From Aquimonas sp046318115 (GTDB taxonomy: Bacteria; Pseudomonadota; Gammaproteobacteria; Xanthomonadales; Xanthomonadaceae): a DNA stretch of 64,000 nt. Where the stretch lies: positions 1 through 64,000 of the forward strand of contig JBKCVA010000182.1 of assembly GCA_046318115.1 (NCBI GenBank), read 5' to 3'. Made by a program: the position numbers and the translations under genes. This document shows positions 1 through 6,946 of this stretch, piece after piece (the stretch's first letter is position 1; each line of letters starts with the position of its first letter). The notes below the pieces were generated by a model. The model searched no databases. It was not told the origin of the DNA and was given only the letters and a program-made list of their open reading frames with translations.

Positions 1-534
1 CTGTTCCACCGCTTCCCGAAGGCCGACGAAGGCGCGCTCACCCGCGCGCGATCGCAGCTGGTGCGCGAGCCGCAGCTGGCCGAACTGGCCCGCCGCCATC
101 AGCTGGGCGATCGCCTCATCCTCGGCCAGGGTGAATTGAAGAGCGGCGGTTTCCGGCGCGAGTCCATCCTTGCGGATGCCGTTGAGGCCATCATCGGTGC
201 GATCCATCTGGATGCCGGTTTCGAGGTGTGCCGGGCGCGTGTGCTGGTTCTGTTCGAGCCGCTGATCGCGGCCCTGCCACCTGGCCTCAAGGCCGAGAAG
301 GACCCCAAGACCCGCCTCCAGGAATGGCTGCAGGCGCGCCAGCTCGGCCTGCCTGAGTACCGCCTGATTGAAGCGCGCGGTGACGACCACGACAAACAGT
401 TCGAGGTCGTCTGTCGCGTCGACGGCTACGCCGTCGAAGCCAGCGCCATCGCCGGCGCACGCCGCGAGGCCGAACAGCAGGCTGCCGCCGACGTGCTGGC
501 GGCCCTGCTTGCATCCACCAAGGAATCCGCATGA
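1..534 (+). CDS. rnc: Ribonuclease III, C-terminal part (cut by window start)
   Basis: This endoribonuclease cuts double-stranded RNA in rRNA precursor and mRNA processing. The frame is open from base 1, so the N-terminus and the first catalytic segment lie outside the window. What remains has the second catalytic segment, ESILADAVEAIIGAIHLD, whose Asp and Glu bind Mg2+. It is followed by a double-stranded-RNA-binding domain starting near DPKTRLQEWL. The stop codon overlaps the era start by 4 bases (ATGA), which indicates translational coupling. The order rnc-era-recO is classical in gammaproteobacteria. Confidence 0.96.
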   Translation: MFHRFPKADEGALTRARSQLVREPQLAELARRHQLGDRLILGQGELKSGGFRRESILADAVEAIIGAIHLDAGFEVCRARVLVLFEPLIAALPPGLKAEKDPKTRLQEWLQARQLGLPEYRLIEARGDDHDKQFEVVCRVDGYAVEASAIAGARREAEQQAAADVLAALLASTKESA

Positions 535-1445
535 ACACCCCTGACAGCCCCGCCGCCGGCGGCTTCCGCGTCGGCCACGTGGCCGTGGTCGGCCGCCCGA
601 ATGTTGGCAAGTCCACCCTGATCAATGCGCTCGTGGGCTTCCGCGTCAGCATCGTCTCGCGCCGGCCGCAGACCACCCGCCATCGCATCCTCGGCATCAG
701 CACGGTCGAAGGCGGGCAGATCGTCTACGTCGACACGCCCGGCCTGCACGGCAAGGAGCCGCGCGCGATCAACCGCTACATGAACCGCGCCGCCCGCGGT
801 GCGCTGGCCGACGTGCAGATCGGCGTGCTGGTGATCGAAGCCGGCGCTTGGCGCGAGGACGACGAGCGTGCCTACAAGGCCTTGGTCGAGGCGCAGGTGC
901 CGCGCGTGCTGGTGATCAACAAGGTCGACAAGCTGAAGGACAAGGGCGCGCTGCTGCCCTTCATCCAGCAGGTCATGAAGGACCACGATTTCATCGAGGT
1001 GGTGCCGCTGTCAGCGCAGAAGCGCAAGGGCCTGGAGGTGCTGCAGAAGGTGCTGCTGAAGCACCTGCCCGAGGGCGAGGCGCTGTTCGAGGAAGACCAG
1101 GTCACCGACCGCAGCGAGCGCTTCCTCTGCGCCGAGCTGATCCGCGAGCAGCTCATGCGCAAGCTGGGCGACGAGCTGCCCTATGCCACCAGCGTCGAGA
1201 TCGAGAACTGGGAAGAGGACGGCCGCATGGCGCGGATCGCGGCGGTGATCTGGGTCGAACGCGACGGTCAGAAGGCCATCGTGATCGGCGCTGGCGGCGA
1301 GCAGCTGCGGCAGATCGGCATGGATGCGCGCATCGCCATGGAGCGACTGCTCGATCGCAAGGTCTTCCTGCAGCTGTGGTGCAAGGTCCGCGAGGGCTGG
1401 AGCGACGACGAGCAGGTGCTGCAGCGCTTCGGCTACACCGAGTAA
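531..1445 (+). CDS. era: GTPase Era, 30S ribosomal subunit assembly factor
   Basis: Era is an essential GTPase that binds the 3' end of 16S rRNA and acts in small-subunit maturation. The 304-residue length is normal. The G1 motif GRPNVGKS lies near residue 20, the G3 motif DTPG follows near residue 65, and the G4 motif NKVD near residue 130. The C-terminal KH domain carries VIGAGGEQLRQIG, the RNA-binding loop. The start overlaps the rnc stop by 4 bases. recO starts 4 bases after the stop, so the three genes are probably one transcript. Confidence 0.97.
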   Translation: MNTPDSPAAGGFRVGHVAVVGRPNVGKSTLINALVGFRVSIVSRRPQTTRHRILGISTVEGGQIVYVDTPGLHGKEPRAINRYMNRAARGALADVQIGVLVIEAGAWREDDERAYKALVEAQVPRVLVINKVDKLKDKGALLPFIQQVMKDHDFIEVVPLSAQKRKGLEVLQKVLLKHLPEGEALFEEDQVTDRSERFLCAELIREQLMRKLGDELPYATSVEIENWEEDGRMARIAAVIWVERDGQKAIVIGAGGEQLRQIGMDARIAMERLLDRKVFLQLWCKVREGWSDDEQVLQRFGYTE

Positions 1446-1449
1446 TCGC

Positions 1450-2181
1450 GTGTCGCGCAGCGGCAGCCCCGGCCCGCGCGTTGAAGGCGAGCCCGCTTAT
1501 GTGCTGCATGCGCGGCCGTTCCGCGAGACCAGCCAGCTGCTGGAGGTGTTCAGCGCAGGCCATGGCCGCATGGGTCTGTTGGCGCGCGGCGCCAAGGGCG
1601 GCAAGGGCGGCGGTCGCGCGGCCCTGCTGCAGCCCTTCACTCCGCTGATCCTCGCCTGGCAGGGCCGCGGTGAGTTGCCGCAGCTGGTCGACGCCGAGCC
1701 CGCGGGGCTTTCGCCCCGCCTGCTCGGCGATGCCTTGATGGCGGGCTTTTACGCCAACGAGTTGCTGGTGCAGCTCCTGAACCGTGGCGAGGCCCATACC
1801 GCCTTGTTCGCGCGCTATGCGCTGCTGCTTTCGCAGCTGGCAGCCGACGACCTCGCCTGGCCGCTGCGCTGCTTCGAGCGCGACCTGCTCGCCGCGATCG
1901 GATTCGAACTTCCCTTGGGGACCGACCACGCAGGCCAGCCGATCGAGCCTGCAGCGCGCTACCGCTGGCTGGGCGAGGCTGGCGCGTTGCGTCTGGGCAT
2001 CGCAGAGCACTCGGGCATCGAAGGCGCCGCGCTGCTCGCACTGAGCGGCGACGAGGCGCCGCCTGACGCCCTGCTGCCGCCGCTGCGTCGCCTGCTGCGC
2101 GAAGAGCTGAAGCGCCACCTGCACGGACGCAGTCTGCGCAGCTGGGGCCTCTTGGCTGAATTCGAGGCCTTGCGCGGCTGA
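1450..2181 (+). CDS. recO: DNA repair protein RecO
   Basis: RecO loads RecA onto SSB-coated single-stranded DNA in the RecFOR pathway. The GTG at 1450 is the best start: it lies just after the era stop and gives 243 residues, the usual RecO length. The N-terminal OB-fold region reads AYVLHARPFRETSQLLEVF, the typical RecO opening, followed by the RGAK segment. The C-terminal half is helical (LLREELKRHLHGRSLRSW). The frame is open further upstream inside era, but that part has no family similarity. Confidence 0.94.
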   Translation: MSRSGSPGPRVEGEPAYVLHARPFRETSQLLEVFSAGHGRMGLLARGAKGGKGGGRAALLQPFTPLILAWQGRGELPQLVDAEPAGLSPRLLGDALMAGFYANELLVQLLNRGEAHTALFARYALLLSQLAADDLAWPLRCFERDLLAAIGFELPLGTDHAGQPIEPAARYRWLGEAGALRLGIAEHSGIEGAALLALSGDEAPPDALLPPLRRLLREELKRHLHGRSLRSWGLLAEFEALRG

Positions 2182-2323
2182 GCGTGCGCACCCTGTTTGG
2201 CGGGCGTGATTCGAACGGACGCGAACGACGCCGCAGCGTGCCCGTACATCGCGAGATCCATCGTGGCAGCGCAGGCTGACATCGCTTCAGCGGCGGCGCA
2301 CCCTCCGCTGACGGCAGGCATCT

Positions 2324-3052
2324 TCAAGCTGTTTTGCCGACTTCGCACAGCAGGCGTTCGATTTCCGCATCTAGCTGTGCCAGCGCAGCCACACCCTCTG
2401 CGCAGGCTTTTGGGTCGGCGAGCAGGCTGCGTGCACAGTCGATGTGGGCCGCCAGCGCCAGCGCGCCGGTCAGGCGGGCAGCGCCAAGCAGGGTGTGCAG
2501 CAGGGCGTCCACTGTCGGCACGTCGGTCGGCTGTGAGGATGCAGCCTGCCTGAGCGCAGCGCGTTGTGCCGGCAGTTCGGCGAGCATCAGCCGACGCAGC
2601 GAATGTGCGATCGCGGCTTGGCCGTTCGCTGCTTCCAGCGCGCGCTGTGCGTCCCACGCTGGCGGTGCCAGGCCCACGGCCCGCAGGCCGCGCAGCAGGG
2701 CATCGGCAGCAATGGGTTTGAGCAGGTGCGCGTCGAAGCTCACGGCCGAGGCGACTTCGTCATCCGCGCTCAGCGACAGAGCCGGCGTACGCATGCCGCG
2801 TGCCCGCAGCGTTTCCAGCAGCGCCGTGCCACTGCCGTCCGGCAGGCGCTGGTCGAACAGCAGGCCGTCGAAGCGGCCGGCTTCGACGCGCGCCAGCGCT
2901 TGCTGGCAATCGGCCGCGTGTTCGACCGCGTAGCCCCACCCGCCGAGCAGATGGCGCAGCCATTCGGCGCCGATCGGATCGTCCTCCAGCAGCAGCAGGC
3001 GCAGGGCAGGGGATTGCATCGCTGTGGTGTCTCCGGCGGACCGAGGGGGCAT
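2324..3052 (-). CDS. Response regulator receiver protein with C-terminal HPt-like domain
   Basis: This is a two-component signalling protein without a DNA-binding domain. Numbered from the first ATG (242 residues), the receiver spans about residues 17-130. It has an acidic pair (EDD), phospho-acceptor Asp67 (LLFDQRLPDG), a Ser near 93-95 and Lys112 (HLLKP). Residues 145-240 are helical and contain HTLLGAARLTGA, which matches the HPt consensus around the phospho-histidine (His186). Phosphate could thus pass from Asp to His within one chain or to a partner. Two starts are possible: ATG 3052, with AGGA six bases upstream, or ATG 3019, closer to the receiver. No sensor kinase is adjacent. The downstream gene on the other strand is recO (convergent). 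Confidence 0.85.
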   Translation of the reverse strand: MPPRSAGDTTAMQSPALRLLLLEDDPIGAEWLRHLLGGWGYAVEHAADCQQALARVEAGRFDGLLFDQRLPDGSGTALLETLRARGMRTPALSLSADDEVASAVSFDAHLLKPIAADALLRGLRAVGLAPPAWDAQRALEAANGQAAIAHSLRRLMLAELPAQRAALRQAASSQPTDVPTVDALLHTLLGAARLTGALALAAHIDCARSLLADPKACAEGVAALAQLDAEIERLLCEVGKTA

Positions 3053-3069
3053 CCGTTATCCTGCCGAGC

Positions 3070-5112
3070 ATGCGGAGATCGACTTCCCGGCTCAAGACCT
3101 GCGCGCGCAAGCTCGGGCTTTTCGCCGCGCTGGCCCTGCTGTCGTTGCCGGTGACTGCGCGCGAGCTGCTCGTGCGCGCGGAGGCTATCCGGCAGGAGGG
3201 ATTCAGCGCGAACGGCGTCCTGCTGAGCCTGCACTCACCCAACGCGCCGGGCGCCGGCCTGCAGTTGCGCCTCCAGGCAGAGGCGCTGGACTTGGCGTCT
3301 TTGGGCTACCGCTTCGCTTCACTCGACTGGCGCTGCGAACTGCGTCCGCGCGATGTGGGAGTCTGGCGCTGCACAGGGCCCCTGCTCAGTGCGGGTGCGG
3401 CGTCGGGCGAGCTGGCGTTGGATATCGACCGCGGGGCGCTGCAGCTCGCCCTGGTCCACGGAGCCACGCGCTTGCAGGCGGGCGTTCCAACCAAGGGCAG
3501 TCCCATCGAACTCAAGGCCGAGCGCCTGCCGGCGGCGTGGCTGCAGCCGATGCTGGCGGCGGTGTGGCCGGAGGCGAGGCTGACAGGGGGACAGCTCGAT
3601 GCCGAACTGCTGCTCGATCTGGCGGGCGAGGCAGCGCGGATCGAAGGTGAAGTGCAGGGCGATGGGCTTGGCTTCGACACCGAGGCGGGCCGTCTGGCGG
3701 CCGCCGACCTGCAAATGCGCGGACGTCTTTCGCTCGAGCTTGCCGAGCGCACCGAGCTTGGGATCGAGCTGGCCCTGACCGGTGGCGAGATGCTGGCGGG
3801 CCCGCTCTACGCCAGCCTGCCGGTGCAGCCCGTGCAGGTCGCGCTTTCCGCGCAGGGTCAGGGCGCACGCTGGTCACTGCAGACGCTGCGCTGGAACGAT
3901 CCTGGGGCTCTGCAGCTGGATGCGCGCGCCGAGCTGGCCTTCGATGCGGCGGCGCCTCTGCTGGAAGCCACGGTTGAGGCGCGCAGCCCGGATGCAGGCG
4001 TGCTGCTGCCGCGCTACCTCGAAACCCTGCTGTCCACCGCCGGCGTGCCTGGCCTGCAGGCACACGGTGCCATTGCGCTGGCCTTCGAGTTCCGGAACGG
4101 TGGCATCGAGTCACTGGGCGTCGAGGCCGATGCCCTGGCCCTGCGCGATGGGCGGGGCCGTTTCGCGCTCGAGGGCGTGTCGGGTGGCCTTGGCTTCACT
4201 CGCAGCGAGGTCGCACGCAGCGATGTGCTGCGCATCGAACGCCTCGATCTATTCGGTGTGCGCTTCGAGCCCGCGGTGCTCGAAGCAGCCAGCAGCGGCG
4301 GCGAATGGCGCCTGCAGCGTCCCGTCCAACTTGGTGTGCTGGGCGGGGAGCTGTTGCTGCATGCGCTGCGCTGGAACGGTGCAGCCGAGGCCGGTAGCGA
4401 GGATCGCTTCGCCGCGGCGGCCTCGGTGCATGGCATCGACCTGCGCCAGCTGTCGGCGCAATTGGGCTGGCCGCTCTTCGAGGGCGAGCTCTCCGGGGAC
4501 ATTCCTGGCGTGCGCTACGGCGGGGGCGTGCTGGTCATGGACGGTACGCTGCGCATGCGCGTGTTCGACGGCGACATCGAGATCGCCGGTTTGGCGCTCG
4601 AGCGCCCCTTCGGAGTGGCCCCGACGCTGGCGGCCGATGTCGAGCTGCGCGGTCTGGATCTCCAACCGCTGACGGCGGCTTTCGGCTTCGGTGAGATCAC
4701 CGGACGCATGGGCGGCCACATCCGCGGCCTGCGCCTCATCGACTGGGCACCGGTGGCCTTCGATGCACGCTTCGCCACCGACGAAAGCGTCAAGGGTCCG
4801 CGCCGAATCAGCCAGCGCGCAGTGCGGGACCTCTCCGCGGTCGGCGGCATGGGCCCGGCCGCGGCGCTGCAGCAGGGCGTGATGCGCGCCTTCGAGACGT
4901 TTCCCTATGCGCGCATCGGCATCGCCTGCCGCCTGCGCAATCATGTCTGCCAGATGGACGGGCTCGAGCGCACCGCGCGTGGCTACACTCTGGTCGAGGG
5001 CTCGGGTCTGCCACGAATCAGCGTCAACGGCATTCACCGCGAGGTCGACTGGCCGGTGCTGGTGGAGCGCTTGCGCGCCGTGAGCGAGGGCCAGACCCCC
5101 ACCTTTGACTGA
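3070..5112 (+). CDS. Exported AsmA/YdbH-like envelope protein
   Basis: The 680-residue protein starts with a signal-type N-terminus (MRRSTSRLKT, then a hydrophobic stretch ending LPVTA). The body is a long series of beta-rich repeats with little Cys, as in the AsmA/TamB/YdbH group of bridge-like inter-membrane proteins. The C-terminal part contains RISQRAVRDLSAVGG and GLPRISVNGIHREVDWPVLV, which I associate with YdbH/AsmA-like C-terminal regions. That group is linked to phospholipid traffic between inner and outer membrane. The assignment is by architecture and a few motifs, not by alignment. ATG 3070 was chosen because it immediately precedes the signal sequence. It is divergent from the receiver-HPt gene with only 17-50 bases between the starts. 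Confidence 0.65.
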   Translation: MRRSTSRLKTCARKLGLFAALALLSLPVTARELLVRAEAIRQEGFSANGVLLSLHSPNAPGAGLQLRLQAEALDLASLGYRFASLDWRCELRPRDVGVWRCTGPLLSAGAASGELALDIDRGALQLALVHGATRLQAGVPTKGSPIELKAERLPAAWLQPMLAAVWPEARLTGGQLDAELLLDLAGEAARIEGEVQGDGLGFDTEAGRLAAADLQMRGRLSLELAERTELGIELALTGGEMLAGPLYASLPVQPVQVALSAQGQGARWSLQTLRWNDPGALQLDARAELAFDAAAPLLEATVEARSPDAGVLLPRYLETLLSTAGVPGLQAHGAIALAFEFRNGGIESLGVEADALALRDGRGRFALEGVSGGLGFTRSEVARSDVLRIERLDLFGVRFEPAVLEAASSGGEWRLQRPVQLGVLGGELLLHALRWNGAAEAGSEDRFAAAASVHGIDLRQLSAQLGWPLFEGELSGDIPGVRYGGGVLVMDGTLRMRVFDGDIEIAGLALERPFGVAPTLAADVELRGLDLQPLTAAFGFGEITGRMGGHIRGLRLIDWAPVAFDARFATDESVKGPRRISQRAVRDLSAVGGMGPAAALQQGVMRAFETFPYARIGIACRLRNHVCQMDGLERTARGYTLVEGSGLPRISVNGIHREVDWPVLVERLRAVSEGQTPTFD

Positions 5113-5177
5113 AACCGGGCGCGAGGTCGGACCGCCGGCGCCCGGCGCTTCCAGCGATACCCACGAAGGAGACCTCC

Positions 5178-5930
5178 TTGGACCTGCTCTGCATTCTTTC
5201 AGGGGCCAGCCGTGGCCTCGGCGCAGCCCTTGCCCGCGGACTGCTGGACCGTGGCGCGGACTTGCTCTGCCTGTCGCGCGGCCTCGATGCAGGACTGCAG
5301 GCGGAGGCAGACGCCGTCGGTCGCCGAGTGGAACAGTGGCAGGTCGATCTCGCGGAGGCCCGACCGATTGCCGCGCGGGTCGAAAGCTGGCTGCAGGAGC
5401 GCGGACCGCGGCGGCTCAGCCACCTTCTGCTGATCAACAACGCCGCGCTGCTGGAGACACCGGGGCCCTTCGAGCAGCAGGCCGCGGACGACGTCGTCAA
5501 CGCGCTGCGGGTCGGGCTGGAGGCGCCGTTGCTGTTGAGTCGCGCAGTGCTGCGCGCCAGCGCGGCCTGGCCGGTGGAACGACGCGTCCTCAACATGTCC
5601 TCGGGGCTTGGCCGCCGTGCCCTTGCGGGGGTTGCGACCTACTGCGCGGTGAAGGCCGGCATTGACCACTTCAGTCGGACCTTGGCCGAGGAGCAGGCGG
5701 GTGCCGTCAACCCGGCGCGAGTCTGTGCGCTCGCGCCGGGCATTGTCGCGACCGGCATGCAGGTGCAACTGCGCGGGGCCGATCCGGATGCCTTCGCTGC
5801 CAAGCCCATCTTCGAAAGCTTCTATGCGAGCGGCGCGCTGGACACGCCCGAAGCCGCCGCGGCGAAGGTGCTTGAGGTTCTCTTTTCGCCTCGGTTCGGG
5901 GCGGAGACGATCGCCGACGTGCGCGGTTGA
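5178..5930 (+). CDS. Short-chain dehydrogenase/reductase (sepiapterin/benzil reductase-like)
   Basis: This is a classical SDR oxidoreductase with a Rossmann fold that uses NAD(P)H. The cofactor loop GASRGLG lies at residues 9-15, the NNAA motif follows near residue 90, and the catalytic YxxxK is YCAVK near residue 155 with the Ser in NMSSGLG. The APGIVATGM segment after it resembles the PGVVDTxM of sepiapterin/benzil reductases. The start is TTG: it sits six bases behind a perfect AAGGAG (5166-5171) and opens directly into the SDR beta strand. The substrate cannot be deduced. The gene follows the AsmA-like gene by 65 bases and may be co-transcribed. Confidence 0.88.
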   Translation: MDLLCILSGASRGLGAALARGLLDRGADLLCLSRGLDAGLQAEADAVGRRVEQWQVDLAEARPIAARVESWLQERGPRRLSHLLLINNAALLETPGPFEQQAADDVVNALRVGLEAPLLLSRAVLRASAAWPVERRVLNMSSGLGRRALAGVATYCAVKAGIDHFSRTLAEEQAGAVNPARVCALAPGIVATGMQVQLRGADPDAFAAKPIFESFYASGALDTPEAAAAKVLEVLFSPRFGAETIADVRG

Positions 5931-6023
5931 GGGGCGCGTGCCCGCGCCCGCGCCCACGTTCAAGAGCCGACGAGCGCACAACGACGCGATGCACGGATGT
6001 GCGCCCGGTGACCGCTTGGTGGC

Positions 6024-6701
6024 TCAGCCGCCGGCGAAGCGGCGGTTGACCTCGTTCCAGTTCACGATCGGCCACCACCCGCGCACATAGTCAGTGCGCA
6101 CGTTCTGAAACTTGAGGTAGTACGCATGCTCCCATACGTCGATCGCCAACAGCGGTTCGCCATTGGGGCTGACCACGTCCATCAGCGGGTTGTCCTGGTT
6201 GGGCGTGGTGCTGATGGCGAGTTCCCCGGCCTCCGTGCGGATCAGCCAGGCCCATCCCGAGCCGAACACTGACAGCGCGGCGTTCTCGAATTCGCGCTTG
6301 AAGTCGTCGAGCGATCCGAACTTCGCGTTGATGGCGTCCAGCAGTTCGGGGCTGGGTTCGCCACCCTGGCCCGCGGGCGCCAGCAGGGACCAGAACAGCG
6401 AGTGGTTGTAGTGACCACCGCCGTTGTTGCGAACCGCCATGCTGTATTCCGAAATGCCACGCTGGATCTGTTCCAGCGTCATCCCCTCGAGGCGTGGATC
6501 CTGCTGGATCGCGGCGTTGAGATTGTTGACGTACGCCTGATGGTGGCGTCCGTGGTGGATCTGCATGGTTTGCGCATCGAGATGGGGTTCGAGGGCGTTT
6601 GCCGCGTAGGGCAGGGGCGGGAGGCTGAAGGGCTGAGCGAGAGCGTCGCCGGCAATTGCGGCCATGACGAGGGCAAAGCTGAGGCGGAGGGCTGCGGTCA
6701 C
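6024..6701 (-). CDS. Superoxide dismutase, Mn/Fe family, exported
   Basis: The enzyme converts superoxide to hydrogen peroxide and oxygen. Metal ligands are visible in MQIHHGRHHQAYV (first His), GGHYNHSLFW (second His) and DVWEHAYYLKF (Asp and third His). The GGHxNHSLFW and STTPNQDNPLMD patterns favour the manganese or cambialistic type over the iron type. The GTG at 6701 was chosen because GGGAG lies just upstream. It also gives a signal peptide (TAALRLSFALVMAAIAGDALA) ending in ALA before QPFSLPPLPY. The mature enzyme should therefore be periplasmic, unlike the cytoplasmic SodA/SodB. An in-frame extension to 6833 exists but carries no similarity. The gene is divergent from the TonB receptor. 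Confidence 0.93.
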   Translation of the reverse strand: MTAALRLSFALVMAAIAGDALAQPFSLPPLPYAANALEPHLDAQTMQIHHGRHHQAYVNNLNAAIQQDPRLEGMTLEQIQRGISEYSMAVRNNGGGHYNHSLFWSLLAPAGQGGEPSPELLDAINAKFGSLDDFKREFENAALSVFGSGWAWLIRTEAGELAISTTPNQDNPLMDVVSPNGEPLLAIDVWEHAYYLKFQNVRTDYVRGWWPIVNWNEVNRRFAGG

Positions 6702-6809
6702 ACGGGTCTCCCGATGCAGATAAGTGCACTGGAGCGTAAGCGCGCTCGCGTGCAGACGGCATGTCGACGTCCCGAGCCCATCGCTTTTTGTGGAGGTCGT
6801 GTGAGCGAC

Positions 6810-6832
6810 TGCAGCGGCATGCCGCCGCTGCA
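6810..6832. repeat. Inverted repeat in the sod / TonB-receptor intergenic region
   Basis: Nine-base arms (TGCAGCGGC and its complement) surround a five-base loop. It lies between the divergent superoxide dismutase and TonB-receptor genes, directly upstream of a TTGACG (6833-6838) that could be a -35 box for the receptor. It could be an operator or a simple hairpin. It does not resemble a Fur box. Confidence 0.45.
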
Positions 6833-6883
6833 TTGACGTCTGCCGGCGAAGGGGATTAGCGTTGCTGAAGCGTTCAGCCAGCA

Positions 6884-6910
6884 GCCCCGCGTCGCGCAGT
6901 CGCGCGGGGC
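6884..6910 (+). repeat. Hairpin in the 5' leader of the TonB-receptor gene
   Basis: GCCCCGCG and its exact complement are separated by 11 bases, ending 36 bases before the receptor start. The RNA would form a strong GC stem in the leader. No T-tract follows, so it is not an obvious terminator. Confidence 0.4.
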
Positions 6911-6946
6911 CTCACGTAGCACCCACGACGCAGGAGACCCGCGCTC

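Noticed and set aside
6702..6946. Fur box upstream of the TonB receptor
   Set aside because: No sequence resembling the GATAATGATAATCATTATC-type consensus was found, so iron control is not claimed.
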